This document shows, piece by piece, positions 25,222 through 34,972 of a stretch of DNA of 64,000 nt (positions within the stretch are counted from its first letter, which is position 1; each line of letters opens with the position of its first letter). The translations under genes and the position numbers were made by a program. Source of the DNA: Bacteroidales bacterium (GTDB taxonomy: Bacteria; Bacteroidota; Bacteroidia; Bacteroidales; ML635J-15); NCBI GenBank assembly GCA_003249955.1, contig QKHS01000089.1, positions 1-64,000 on the forward strand. The letters run 5' to 3'. Below the pieces are notes generated by a model. The model did not search any database, was not told the origin of the DNA, and saw only the letters and a program-made list of their open reading frames with translations.

Positions 25222-26820
25222 TTAAGATTTCAATGCTGCTTTTTTTGTTTTAATTGCAGTTTGAATACACTCTCTTTGAGGAATAACAACTGACAACCCG
25301 TTGTATGCTAGTTCTTCCTGAATAATAGCCATGTTTTCTGCATGGTTTTTACGTAGCGGATTAAGAACTCTTATATGATCCGGATCAACGCCCAGTCCTT
25401 TACAAATATTAACAATACGTCCTTTTGCTGCAGATGCCTGTCCTCCGGTCATACCGGTAGTGGAGTTGTCGGAAATAATTACAACGATAGGAGAGTTTTT
25501 AATAACAGCATCAAGTAATCCTGTCATTCCCGAATGTGTGAATGTTGAATCACCAATAACAGCAACAGCCGGAACCAGTCCTGCATCAGCGGCACCTATT
25601 GCCATTGTAATTGAAGCCCCCATATCAACACAGGAATTGATAGCATTGAAAGGAGGTAAAGCACCTAATGTGTAACAGCCTATATCAGAGAAAACTCTGC
25701 CGTCACCATATGGTATAAGAGCTTCGTTCATAGCGTTGTAAACATCGCGGTGACCGCAACCCATACAAAGTGAAGGCGGACGGTTTTTTACTATTTCCGG
25801 AATTGCTTCGCCTTCTCCAAACGGAAGATTTAATGCTTTGGCAACAATATTAGGATTTAATTCACCGTCACGTGGTAAAACTCCGTTTAAACGGCCATTA
25901 ATTGTAATTCCTTCGTTGAAAAATCCGCGTAATTCTTTTTCTACCAATGGATAACCGTCTTCGAGAACCAAAATGCTTTCACATTCGCTTCTTAATTTTC
26001 TAAGATGGTTTTCAGGAATAGGATATTGTGAAATTTTAACAACCGGATGAGGACAATTTCCGTCGAAATTCTCCATTAGGTAGTTGTAAGCGATACCACA
26101 GGCAACAATACCTGTTTTTTTATCAGCTCCGTCAATATATTTATTGTATTTCGATTCGTTTGAAGCTTGTTTGATAGAAGCCTGCATTTCCAGCAATCTT
26201 TTGTAATTTCTTCTTGCTATTGCCGGAAGTAATACAAACTGGCGAGGGTCTTTAGGCAAAGACATTTCGCGTTGTGTTTTTTTATCAGAGGTTTCAACAC
26301 CGGCTCTTGAATGTGCCAGACGGGTTGTGACTCTTAATAAAACAGGGACATTATATTTTTCAGAAATTTCAAAACCATTATAAGCCATTTCGTAAGCTTC
26401 CTGCTGATTTGATGGTTCTAAAACCGGAATTAAAGCAAAATCCCCGTAAAATCTTGAGTCCTGTTCGTTTTGAGATGAGTGCATTGAAGGGTCGTCTGCT
26501 GCAACAACAATAAGACCTCCGTTAACACCGGTAATGGAAGCATTTACAAATGCATCTGCAGCAACATTAAGTCCTACATGTTTCATTTGTGCCATTGCTC
26601 TTTTTCCGGCATATGACATGCCGATTGCTGACTCCATAGCAGTTTTTTCATTTGCTGACCATACACAAGGTATGCCTTTTTCTTTGGCCTCTTTTGAATG
26701 TTGAACAAACTCCATAATCTCTGTGGAAGGAGTACCCGGATAAGCATAAAAGCCTGAAATACCACCGTCAATGGCGCCTTGTGCTATAGCTTCGTCTCCC
26801 AGTAAAAGTAACTTTTGCAT
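25222..26820 (-). CDS. iorA: indolepyruvate:ferredoxin oxidoreductase, alpha subunit
   Basis: 532 residues. The N-terminal half is the pyrimidine-binding/transketolase-like domain (GDEAIAQGAIDGG, GYPGTPSTEI-like YAYPGTPSTEIMEF), and the C-terminal half is the thiamine diphosphate-binding domain (CMGCGHRDVYNAMN at about 353, then GDSTFTHSGMTGLLDAV and NSTTGMTGGQ). The protein stops after VIPQRECIQTAIK; the two-cluster ferredoxin domain found at the C-terminus of archaeal IorA is absent. It forms a heterodimer with IorB and works in amino-acid fermentation. Start at 26820 is well supported (MQKLLLLGDEAIAQG). Confidence 0.93.
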   Translation of the reverse strand: MQKLLLLGDEAIAQGAIDGGISGFYAYPGTPSTEIMEFVQHSKEAKEKGIPCVWSANEKTAMESAIGMSYAGKRAMAQMKHVGLNVAADAFVNASITGVNGGLIVVAADDPSMHSSQNEQDSRFYGDFALIPVLEPSNQQEAYEMAYNGFEISEKYNVPVLLRVTTRLAHSRAGVETSDKKTQREMSLPKDPRQFVLLPAIARRNYKRLLEMQASIKQASNESKYNKYIDGADKKTGIVACGIAYNYLMENFDGNCPHPVVKISQYPIPENHLRKLRSECESILVLEDGYPLVEKELRGFFNEGITINGRLNGVLPRDGELNPNIVAKALNLPFGEGEAIPEIVKNRPPSLCMGCGHRDVYNAMNEALIPYGDGRVFSDIGCYTLGALPPFNAINSCVDMGASITMAIGAADAGLVPAVAVIGDSTFTHSGMTGLLDAVIKNSPIVVIISDNSTTGMTGGQASAAKGRIVNICKGLGVDPDHIRVLNPLRKNHAENMAIIQEELAYNGLSVVIPQRECIQTAIKTKKAALKS

Positions 26821-27243
26821 ATCTGTTTTCTTTAATTATTTATTTTTAAGAGCACGAAAATAATTAAATTTTTACTTATTTTAAAACTTTCGGCAGGCAA
26901 AAAACGTATTAAAGTTATAAAACATAATTTATTTTATGTTTTCGGGCGAACGGAACTTGATTATAGCATCCTGCTGTTGTTCCGGTGTAAGATTGCAGAC
27001 ATATAAACGGGAAAAGGTTGCGTGTATTTTATTTTTAATAAAATTCATATTTTTGTGCAACCTTATTATTATTGTTTTTGTTTAAAGTGTAGTTTTTTAT
27101 CTGCAATTTTGGATTATACTCAATGATCAGTTGAAAACTAAATGATAAAAAAAGTGAAAAATCTTGTGTTCATATTCAATAAAAATTTAATTTTGTAATT
27201 TGGCATGAATATGTCGCAATAAGTACATAAAAATTTAATAATA
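26821..27243. other. divergent promoter region between iorA and the PorE-like gene
   Basis: It holds the promoter of the 27244 gene (listed separately). No gene was found. No clear -7 box was seen for iorA. Confidence 0.5.
27164..27195 (+). promoter_or_regulatory. Bacteroidota-type promoter
   Basis: TTG at 27164-27166 and TAATTTTG at 27188-27195 with a 21-nt spacer, about 50 bases before the PorE-like gene. Confidence 0.5.
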
Positions 27244-29343
27244 ATGAAAACTCGAATTAAAATTATACCAGGAATATTGATAGCAATAGTATTGTTATCT
27301 TTGAATCTGAATGCTGCTACAAAAGGAAAATCACATAAAACAGACTGGGAATCTGCTGAAGTATTTTTATCAAACGACGATTTTGGAAGTGCTCTTAAAA
27401 TTTATCAGGATATGTTTAAAAAAGATCCTATGAATTATCATCTGGCATATAAGATAGGATATTGTTATGTCGGAGGAGAAGTGGATCAGGATGTCCCGGC
27501 AGCAATAGATTATCTGAAAATGTCTTGCGAAAATATCAGTAAAAGTTATAAAGATAATTATAAAGAAAGAAAGGCTCCTGTTTATTCATGGTATTACCTT
27601 GGAGTGGCTTATCGTCTGAATAAGGAATATGACAAGGCAATAGATGCTTTCAGAACATACGAGGGCATGATGACAAAAAAAGAGAAAAAAAGTATGCGCG
27701 GAACTTTCCTTGACAGGGAAATTCAGACATGTGTAGATGCAAAAGAAGTTTTTGATGAAGAAAGAATGAAAGTTGAAAAGATAACAGTTGAAGACTTAAA
27801 AGATCCAAGCGTAAGATGTCCTATTTTGTGTCCGGATGCTAACCGCCTGATTTTCACAAACGGGAAATATAATATTTTCCCCCCCGATATAAACTGGAGC
27901 AAGGAATACAGTGAAGGACCTTTTGATGCTGTTTTTATTGCAGACAGAGCTCCTGACGGAAGTTTTCATAATCCTCTTGCAATAAACAGAGATTTGCAGA
28001 TTCCTTACCCGTATATTCCTGTTACCGCGACGGCTGATGGTTCGGAATTATATCTTATTGTTGACAGATATGACAACGGGGATATATATATGAGTAAGTT
28101 TGTTGACGGAAGATATCAGAAAGCGGAGAGAGTTAAGGCTCTGAATACACGCAAATGGGAGTCTCATGCATCTATTACTGCAGATGGGAAAAGAATATAC
28201 TTTACAAGTTTGCGTAAAGGTGGAGAAGGAGGTCTTGATATATGGTACAGTGACAGGGATGAAGATGGCGAATGGCAAAAACCTGTTAATATGGGGACTC
28301 CCGTAAACACTCCATTCCACGAAGAAATGCCATATATTATCCGTAACGGAAATGCTCTTTATTTCAGTTCAGAAGGACATAAGAACCTTGGAGGATTTGA
28401 TGTGTTTTATTCTAATTATAATGAAGATACAAAAACATGGGCAACTCCTGAAAATTTAGGTTATCCTTTTAATACTGCAGGTAATGACATGGGATATATT
28501 ATTGAAAATTCACCTGTTTTTGCTTTTTGTCCTGTAAACGATAATAAGAGACGTGACGGAATTGAAGATTGCGATTGTATAAGCCTTGTTGATGAAGAAG
28601 CTCCGCAACTTGCATCAATTTCGGGAATTGTAGAACTGGACCCTGAAGATAAAGATTTGCTTTTACAAACAAGAGTTAAGCTTATTGATAAAACAACAGG
28701 AGAAGTGATTGCTGATTTACCACTGGATGAAAACGGAAATTATAAGTTTGAAAGCATAGAAACCGGTTCTTATGATATTGTAGCATATGCAAATGATAAA
28801 GATATGATGACAATTTCTGTAAATGTTCCTCAGAACGAAAATTGGGACATAACAGGAATGAATATGAAAATTCCGGTTGTTGACGTAATTGCATCAAATA
28901 ATAATGATCAGCAAAACACTAACAATGAAGTTGTGGAAGAAGAATATGTCAGAATTGAAAATGTTTTCTTCGATTTTGACAAGTATGATATTAAAACCGA
29001 ATATGCACAAAATCTGGATGTGTTAGCCGGATGGCTGGTTAAAAATCCGAATGCCAAAATCAGTATTACCGGTCATACCGATTATTATGGTGACGATGAG
29101 TATAACGTTGAGTTAAGTAAGAACCGTGTTCTGGTTGTAAAATATTTCCTTACAGGAAAGGGAGTTAAGACAGGACAAATTGTTGTGGATTTCCTCGGAG
29201 AAAGAGATCCAGTTACAATTCCGGTTGCTGATGACAACATCAGAAAACTTAACAGAAGGGTAGTGGTTAAGGTTATAGATCAGGGTATTCCGCCGATGGA
29301 AGTTAAACCTATTGAAGTGCCGGAAGCTTATCGCAGAAAATAA
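27244..29343 (+). CDS. PorE-like OmpA-family envelope protein (TPR, PD40 propeller, CNA-B-like, OmpA)
   Basis: 699 residues. A signal peptide (cleavage near NLNA-ATK, residue 24) is followed by TPR-like helices (about 33-140), a PD40/WD40-like beta-propeller (about 185-430, with repeats such as DGKRIYFTSLRKGGEGGLDIW), a carboxypeptidase-regulatory/CNA-B-like beta-sandwich (about 455-545), and a C-terminal OmpA peptidoglycan-binding domain (about 575-690; VFFDFDKYDIK, GHTDYYG, and YNVELSKNRVLVVKYFL). This is the domain order of PorE from the T9SS core complex of Porphyromonas gingivalis. PorE is a lipoprotein; here no lipobox Cys is seen. It likely links an outer-membrane machine to peptidoglycan. 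No other T9SS core gene lies in the window. Confidence 0.85.
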   Translation: MKTRIKIIPGILIAIVLLSLNLNAATKGKSHKTDWESAEVFLSNDDFGSALKIYQDMFKKDPMNYHLAYKIGYCYVGGEVDQDVPAAIDYLKMSCENISKSYKDNYKERKAPVYSWYYLGVAYRLNKEYDKAIDAFRTYEGMMTKKEKKSMRGTFLDREIQTCVDAKEVFDEERMKVEKITVEDLKDPSVRCPILCPDANRLIFTNGKYNIFPPDINWSKEYSEGPFDAVFIADRAPDGSFHNPLAINRDLQIPYPYIPVTATADGSELYLIVDRYDNGDIYMSKFVDGRYQKAERVKALNTRKWESHASITADGKRIYFTSLRKGGEGGLDIWYSDRDEDGEWQKPVNMGTPVNTPFHEEMPYIIRNGNALYFSSEGHKNLGGFDVFYSNYNEDTKTWATPENLGYPFNTAGNDMGYIIENSPVFAFCPVNDNKRRDGIEDCDCISLVDEEAPQLASISGIVELDPEDKDLLLQTRVKLIDKTTGEVIADLPLDENGNYKFESIETGSYDIVAYANDKDMMTISVNVPQNENWDITGMNMKIPVVDVIASNNNDQQNTNNEVVEEEYVRIENVFFDFDKYDIKTEYAQNLDVLAGWLVKNPNAKISITGHTDYYGDDEYNVELSKNRVLVVKYFLTGKGVKTGQIVVDFLGERDPVTIPVADDNIRKLNRRVVVKVIDQGIPPMEVKPIEVPEAYRRK

Positions 29344-29361
29344 ACAGTAAAAAACATAAAT

Positions 29362-29393
29362 AAAAAATGCGGACATTTTTGTCCGCATTTTTT
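29362..29393. terminator. bidirectional rho-independent terminator
   Basis: A perfect 14-bp stem (29362-29375 and 29380-29393, core ATGCGGACA) with a TTTT loop and flanking A/T runs sits between the convergent PorE-like and tdh genes. Confidence 0.9.
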
Positions 29394-29413
29394 TATTGTT
29401 TAAAATCTTAATA

Positions 29414-30442
29414 TTATTCCCAGTCCAGAATGACTTTTCCGCAGTTCCCGCTATCCATAGCTTCGAAACCTTTAATAAATTCGTCAACTTTATATCTGTG
29501 AGTAATAACCGGTTTAATATTCAGTCCTGCAAGTAACATTGCTTCCATTTTGTACCAGGTTTCGTACATTTCGCGTCCGTATATACCTTTTAATTTAAGA
29601 CCTTTAAATATAATCTCGTTCCAGTTTACAGGAGAAGTTGAAGGTAAAATGCCAAGAAGCGCAATGCTTCCGCCATTGTACATTGCAGAGACCATTTGGT
29701 TAAATGCTGCGCCGTTTCCGGAACATTCAAGTCCGATATCAAAACCTGTCAGGTTGTTTTGTTCCAGAACTGTTTTTAAATCTTCTTTTAAAGGATTGAT
29801 ACAAACGTCAGCACCCATTTTTCTTGCAAGTTCCAATCTGTATTCGTTTGGCTCAACAGCAAAAACGTTACGTGCTCCTGCAAATTTTGCAATTGCAACA
29901 CACATAGACCCGATAGGACCTCCGGCACCTGTAATAATAACATCTTCGCCAAGCAGGTTGTAAGATAAGGCTGTATGTGTGGCATTACCGTAAGGGTCCA
30001 TAATAGAACAAAGTTCATCTTCAATTTTTTCACTTATTCTTACAACATTAGTTGCCGGTAATGAAAGGTATTCTGCAAAACAACCATTGCGATGAACGCC
30101 TACGCCATAAGTGTTTTCGCAAATATGAGCCCATCCGCGGCGACAGTTACGGCACGTCCCGCAGGCAATGTGTCCTTCGCCGGTTACTCTTTCACCAATA
30201 GTGAACTTTCCTTTTATGTTTGCTCCCATGTCGGCTATTTCTCCCACATATTCATGACCTATAGTCATAGGAGTTTTTATCGTTTTCTGAGACCACTCAT
30301 CCCAGCGATAAATGTGTAAATCAGTACCGCAAATTGCAGTTTTTCTTATTTTTATTAATACATCATCAGGACCGATTTCAGGCATCGGAACATCCTGCAT
30401 CCAAAGTCCGCGTTCAGGGTTTAATTTTACTAATGCTTTCAT
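29414..30442 (-). CDS. tdh: L-threonine 3-dehydrogenase
   Basis: 342 residues, the standard length for the zinc-dependent medium-chain dehydrogenase Tdh. Catalytic zinc ligands are in CGTDLH (Cys38) and GHEYVGE (His/Glu at about 63-64); the structural zinc site is [15 protein letters not shown] (about 93-107); the NAD-binding loop is [11 protein letters not shown]. It oxidises threonine to 2-amino-3-ketobutyrate, usually followed by KBL (glycine C-acetyltransferase), which is not adjacent here. The overall sequence, including WDEWSQ and the C-terminal [21 protein letters not shown], fits Tdh rather than sorbitol dehydrogenase. Confidence 0.87.
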   Translation of the reverse strand: MKALVKLNPERGLWMQDVPMPEIGPDDVLIKIRKTAICGTDLHIYRWDEWSQKTIKTPMTIGHEYVGEIADMGANIKGKFTIGERVTGEGHIACGTCRNCRRGWAHICENTYGVGVHRNGCFAEYLSLPATNVVRISEKIEDELCSIMDPYGNATHTALSYNLLGEDVIITGAGGPIGSMCVAIAKFAGARNVFAVEPNEYRLELARKMGADVCINPLKEDLKTVLEQNNLTGFDIGLECSGNGAAFNQMVSAMYNGGSIALLGILPSTSPVNWNEIIFKGLKLKGIYGREMYETWYKMEAMLLAGLNIKPVITHRYKVDEFIKGFEAMDSGNCGKVILDWE

Positions 30443-30548
30443 AGAAGTATTTATAAAGTGCTGTTAAATTTTTATCAAAAATAATAATAAACAAACACTC
30501 TGAATATGATTTTTGTTAATTTTTAAACATCTGTAAAACTTGTTTTTA

Positions 30549-31268
30549 TCAGATTATTTGTCTTTCTTTAAGGTAAATCATAAACTCGTCATAGTAGCTG
30601 GTGCTGATAGGGATAATCTCGTTTCTGATTTTTATTCGTTTCTTTTCTATAGACTCAATTTTATCGATACAGACCAGAAAGGATTTATGCACTCTGTAAA
30701 ATCTGTCTTTTGGAAGACTTAATTCAAGTTCCTGAAAACTTTGTAATACCATAAGATTTCCTGTTGTGGTAAATATTCTAAGGTAATCCCTCATTCCCTG
30801 TATGTACAGAATTTCGTTAAAGCAAATTTTCTGATGCTTATATGCTGTTTTAATGAACATAAAGTCTCTTGATTCTATATCTTTTACGGAATTATTATTT
30901 CCCGTGCTTTTTTTGTTAAGAAAACATTCGTGAGCCTTAAGACATGCCTTGTATAGCCGGTTAAAATCAAATGGTTTGAGCAAATAATCACACACATCCA
31001 TTTCGTAAGCTTTAAGGGCATAGTTGTCAAATGCCGTGGTAAATATTATTATAGGTCTGGTCTTCATCATTTCAATCGCAGTAAGGCCATTAATATCATC
31101 CATCATTATGTCCATAAATACCAGATCAGTTTCTTCTGTCTGCAGATATTTAAGTGCCGCTACCGAACCGGTAAATGTTTTATCAACCTTAATAAATGAC
31201 ACTTTTTTAAGCAACCTTTCCAGTTTTTCAATGGCCAGAGGCTCATCATCAACAATTATGCAGTTCAT
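30549..31268 (-). CDS. LytTR-family response regulator
   Basis: 239 residues from the ATG at 31268 (MNCIIVDDEPL); an in-frame ATG at 31286 is possible but lies further inside the kinase gene. It has a receiver domain with the acidic pocket DDEP and phospho-acceptor Asp in DLVFMDIMMDDING, plus the conserved Lys in LLKPFDFNRL. The C-terminal LytTR DNA-binding domain (about 138-237) contains FIKTAYKHQKICFNEILYIQG and RVHKSFLVC. It overlaps the 3' end of the histidine kinase gene, so the pair is a two-component system of the LytS/LytR type. Its regulon cannot be inferred. Confidence 0.93.
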   Translation of the reverse strand: MNCIIVDDEPLAIEKLERLLKKVSFIKVDKTFTGSVAALKYLQTEETDLVFMDIMMDDINGLTAIEMMKTRPIIIFTTAFDNYALKAYEMDVCDYLLKPFDFNRLYKACLKAHECFLNKKSTGNNNSVKDIESRDFMFIKTAYKHQKICFNEILYIQGMRDYLRIFTTTGNLMVLQSFQELELSLPKDRFYRVHKSFLVCIDKIESIEKKRIKIRNEIIPISTSYYDEFMIYLKERQII

Positions 31269-32319
31269 CGTTTCTTTCATCATCAAGATCTATTAGAAGT
31301 TTTACTGTGTACCAGTTATCTTTGTCGCTTATTTCAAGTTTATACCTGTTATTGTATGCAAGATCCAATGTGCGCCTGACATTCCGGATACCTACACCAC
31401 CCTGTTTATCATATTCAATTTTTTTTATCTGGTTCATTGTATTTAGCATTACTTTCTTTTCACAAAAAGTAATAGAGATGTATATTTTTGAATCATCATC
31501 TTTTTTTCCGTAAATCAAGGCGTTTTCAACAAAAGGGATAAATAATCTGGGCATAATACTCAGGTTATCATAATCTCCTGATATCTTTAATTCGATTTTA
31601 TCGTTGTCGTTAAGCCTTAATTCATATAATTCGATAAATGTAATTATGTAATCAATCTCTTTTTTTGCAGGTACCCGCTGAACGTCTGTTTCGTAAATGG
31701 AGTACCTGAGAAGGTTCGAAAGATTTACAATTGTTTGTGAAGCTGTTTCCGGGTCAGAGTATATAAGGGAGTCAATATTATTTAAAGTGTTAAATAAAAA
31801 GTGCTGATTTAGTTGAATTTTTAAAAAACTCAGTTCCTGATTTGTTTTTAATTTTGCCATATCATAAACATCTTTTTGCGAACTTACCCACTTTCGCATA
31901 AGGTGTAAAATGTTTATTATTGCTACAGGTGAGAATAAGCCGTAAGCATATTCAAGGAATTTATAGTCCCAAAAATCTCTTGACGGATAACCGTAAAAAG
32001 ATCTGCTTATAACATAATGGTAAATGATTCTGTAAAGTATAATGCCTGCGGATAAAGTAATAGTAGTTGTAAGTATCAATCTGAAATATTGTTTTTTCTC
32101 AAGGTATGTGTCTGTAAGAAAAATTATAATGTAAGAAATCGTTATGTCAACTGTCAGATACAGCAGATGGTCGCGCAGAGAATTTAAGAAATTGTAATTA
32201 TATGAGTAAACCATATAAAATACATAGAATGAGAAATAAAAGAACCAGAATGCTACATGTTCAATAATTCTTATGCGTTTATTTTTCTTTTCCAGAATTA
32301 TTGAGATAGGGTTGTGCAT
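31249..32319 (-). CDS. LytS-type sensor histidine kinase
   Basis: 356 residues. Four hydrophobic helices fill the N-terminal part (about 19-42, 49-70, 79-102, 122-142), with no large extracellular sensor domain. The His_kinase (PF06580-type) block follows: FLKIQLNQHFLFNTLNNIDSLIY (about 168-190) with the phospho-accepting His in NQHFLFN. An ATPase end follows with NALIYGKKDDDS and GGVGIRNVRRTLDL. It pairs with the overlapping LytTR regulator gene. The signal is unknown; the membrane-only sensor suggests detection of membrane state or a lipid-soluble cue. Confidence 0.92.
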   Translation of the reverse strand: MHNPISIILEKKNKRIRIIEHVAFWFFYFSFYVFYMVYSYNYNFLNSLRDHLLYLTVDITISYIIIFLTDTYLEKKQYFRLILTTTITLSAGIILYRIIYHYVISRSFYGYPSRDFWDYKFLEYAYGLFSPVAIINILHLMRKWVSSQKDVYDMAKLKTNQELSFLKIQLNQHFLFNTLNNIDSLIYSDPETASQTIVNLSNLLRYSIYETDVQRVPAKKEIDYIITFIELYELRLNDNDKIELKISGDYDNLSIMPRLFIPFVENALIYGKKDDDSKIYISITFCEKKVMLNTMNQIKKIEYDKQGGVGIRNVRRTLDLAYNNRYKLEISDKDNWYTVKLLIDLDDERNDELHNC

Positions 32320-32641
32320 TCTTTTTCATATTAGTCAGGTAAAGCTAATATTTAATAGTTTTACAATGTATTAAAGAAAACTTAATTAACATTTCTTTAA
32401 TTTAATTTCTACAAGGCAATTAATTCTGTCTGCAAGATAATGTGTTTACTTTTCAAAAGAAATCATAAATCGGGATGTGTGTTTGTACTTGTTGCCAATA
32501 AGGCGTTTCAGGCTGTTAACATTTCTTAACAATATACGCAAAGACAGTGATAGCGATTAGTTTTGCAGATTGGTAGAATTGATTTGCACCGGTTTTTACT
32601 GCCATTTACATTTGCTTCATAAAACTTAAAAAGATAAGATT
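32320..32641. other. divergent promoter region
   Basis: This lies between the histidine kinase gene (minus strand) and the T9SS cargo gene (plus strand). A TAGTTTTG box at 32558-32565 is a plausible -7 element for the latter, though no TTG stands at the right distance. No gene is seen. Confidence 0.45.
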
Positions 32642-34504
32642 ATGAAAAGATTATTTACAATTTTAGTATTAACAATTGCAACAATTGTTACTTATGCTCA
32701 GCACACAGTAATACCTGTAAACCACATGGCAAAATCTTCAGGGGATATGCTGGTAAAACCTGAATCCAGCCCTTCACTGACAAAAGATGATGTTATAAAT
32801 GAGAACTTTACAACATGGCCACCTGTAAACTGGGAATTTGTTAACGGCACTGAGAGTGTCGGAACACAGCACTGGCATCAGGAAGGTACAACAGATCAAT
32901 ATGCCACGGTACTGTATGATAATGGCGATGGAGTGGTACATAATCAGGATGAATGGATGATAACACCTGAGTTCACAGTTCCTGTAAATGCATATTTAAC
33001 TTTTATGTATAATTCAAATCCATATTGGATGGTTGATCCTAACGATAATGCGGATGTTTTTGTTAAAATCTCGACTGATGGCACTACATGGACAGAATTG
33101 TGGAATGAAAACAATGCAGGTTTTGAATATAGTGTATGGACTGAGGCATTAATAAATCTTGATGCATATGAAGGTCAGGCTGTGCAAATTGCTTTTCAAT
33201 ATGTAGGAGCAGATGCATGTTGGTTTTATATTGACAATGTAAGAGTATATGGATTGCCGGAATTTGATCTGGAAATTACAGATGCAAGAGTAAATTTCTT
33301 TGAGATTCTTGATTATCATGCTGATGCATCAGATTTTCATTACAGCTCACATTATCAGAGAATTCCTCTTGAAATAGTTCAGGATAATGAATATGCTTAC
33401 CTTGCGTTTAATGCAATTGTAATAAATAAAGGATACGGTTCAGGAGTTGCACAGTGTAATGTAAAGGTAACAAATCCACTGGGTGCCGAAATTTATAATA
33501 TGACCAGCACAAATGATTTGATTATCGGAGAAATGGGTGTCGATACAATTGATGTTGCCTATGATGAAGGAACAGAGTTTTTACTTGAAAATCCGGTTAT
33601 AGGCGAATATACAGTAGAATACACTGTGTTTATCGAAAGCAAGGGAAGTGTAGATCCTCATTATATCTCAGGCAATACTAAAGAAATTCTTACCAGAACA
33701 GTTACATTCTCGATAGACAATAGTGTTTATGCAAGAGATGATGATAATGTTGATGATTTTATCGGCCCTCAGTACTGGGTAGGCGGAGGCACAGACGGTG
33801 ATATTATGACTGTAAGATATCCTTTCTTTGCTGATTCTCACATCACATCTGTAAGCGCATATATTCATCCTGATTCAGATGCCGGCAACTCATTATTGTG
33901 CAATGTATATCAGTATGATCAGGGAGCCGGTGAATATGTTGCTATCTCTACTTCATCATTAAGAACTATCGAAGCCGGAGACATAGGCACATGGGTTACT
34001 TTTACATTCCCTGATCCGGCCTATATTACTGCAGAAACAGAATATGTTATTACTCCGGTTCTGATTGGGTTTGAGTTTTATTATACCGCAGAAGACAGTT
34101 ATTTGTGGCTGGGTTGTGATAAATCCGTTCCATCCAGTTCATGGGGCACAATCTGGTACATGCAGGGTGGCGATAATGCTAATGAATGGTATGCTATCAA
34201 TAATTTTGAAGGAGTTCCTATGATAAGAATGAATTTATTTTCTGAAACTGAAGTTGCTCAGAACGATGTTAAATCTGCAATCAGTTTATATCCTAATCCT
34301 GCTAATGACGTACTGATTATTGATAATGCTTCTGACAGCCATGTGGAAATTTCTGACAACATAGGAAGAACATTGGGAACATTTGACATAAATGATAATA
34401 ATGCAAGTATTGATGTAAGCGCATATAAACCGGGAAATTATTTTGTTAAAGTTGTAGGAAAAGACCAGAGTATTTCGGTTGAAAGATTTTCAATAGTAAG
34501 ATAA
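32642..34504 (+). CDS. secreted T9SS cargo protein with a choice-of-anchor J domain
   Basis: 620 residues. The signal peptide is MKRLFTILVLTIATIVTYA-QHT. Residues about 52-195 match a choice-of-anchor J/MAM-like adhesion domain (ENFTTWPPVNWEF, DEWMITPEF, the C-terminal ACWFYIDNVRVYG). A central beta-sandwich region follows without a clear family. The last about 75 residues form a T9SS type A sorting domain (SLYPNPANDVLIID...GNYFVKVVG...ERFSIVR). No catalytic motif was found. It is probably an exported surface or secreted adhesin-like protein. It is followed by a strong terminator at 34600-34627. Confidence 0.85.
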   Translation: MKRLFTILVLTIATIVTYAQHTVIPVNHMAKSSGDMLVKPESSPSLTKDDVINENFTTWPPVNWEFVNGTESVGTQHWHQEGTTDQYATVLYDNGDGVVHNQDEWMITPEFTVPVNAYLTFMYNSNPYWMVDPNDNADVFVKISTDGTTWTELWNENNAGFEYSVWTEALINLDAYEGQAVQIAFQYVGADACWFYIDNVRVYGLPEFDLEITDARVNFFEILDYHADASDFHYSSHYQRIPLEIVQDNEYAYLAFNAIVINKGYGSGVAQCNVKVTNPLGAEIYNMTSTNDLIIGEMGVDTIDVAYDEGTEFLLENPVIGEYTVEYTVFIESKGSVDPHYISGNTKEILTRTVTFSIDNSVYARDDDNVDDFIGPQYWVGGGTDGDIMTVRYPFFADSHITSVSAYIHPDSDAGNSLLCNVYQYDQGAGEYVAISTSSLRTIEAGDIGTWVTFTFPDPAYITAETEYVITPVLIGFEFYYTAEDSYLWLGCDKSVPSSSWGTIWYMQGGDNANEWYAINNFEGVPMIRMNLFSETEVAQNDVKSAISLYPNPANDVLIIDNASDSHVEISDNIGRTLGTFDINDNNASIDVSAYKPGNYFVKVVGKDQSISVERFSIVR

Positions 34505-34599
34505 TTAAGAAATTAAGTCCTTAAAAAAAGAATTGTAAATTTTCTCATAACAATAAACAAAGCTTATTAAAACAAGGACTTAAGAGGCAGAGCAGCCAG

Positions 34600-34627
34600 A
34601 CTCCGGGACAATGTTCCGGAGTTTTTT
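34600..34627 (+). terminator. rho-independent terminator
   Basis: A 7-bp GC-rich stem (ACTCCGG at 34600-34606, complement at 34616-34622) is followed by TTTTTT. It ends the T9SS cargo gene transcript. Confidence 0.75.
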
Positions 34628-34698
34628 GCATAATAATCCGGTTTGTGGTTTTAATTTGTTTTCAGAACCTGTTCAGAGTGTTGTTGTGAATTACGGAA

Positions 34699-34902
34699 TT
34701 AACCTCCGGCCAGCAGATGAAGAATTAATAATACATCTCCGTCATTAACCTGGGTATTGGCGTAGTCTTCTTTTTCCACAAAATTCCCGTTAATCTTAAC
34801 AATGATTTTTGAATATGTGAACTTTTTTACTTCCATGATCTGAGCAATTGTCATTTGCTCAGAACTGAATTCCTCTTCGCGGTTATTAAGAGTTATAGTC
34901 AT
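34699..34902 (-). CDS. thiS: sulfur carrier protein ThiS
   Basis: 67 residues with the ubiquitin-like ThiS fold, ending in the required C-terminal Gly-Gly (HLLAGG). The protein is adenylylated at this end by ThiF and then carries a thiocarboxylate sulfur for thiazole synthesis. thiF lies just upstream on the same strand, with a gap of about 70 bases. No thiG, thiH, thiE or thiC is found in the window, so the rest of the pathway, if present, is encoded elsewhere. Confidence 0.88.
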   Translation of the reverse strand: MTITLNNREEEFSSEQMTIAQIMEVKKFTYSKIIVKINGNFVEKEDYANTQVNDGDVLLILHLLAGG

Positions 34903-34972
34903 AATTAATCATTTAATAAATTTCAAATCAAAACTTTCGGGATTTGAAATCTGCATTTTAGTTTTTATAAAT

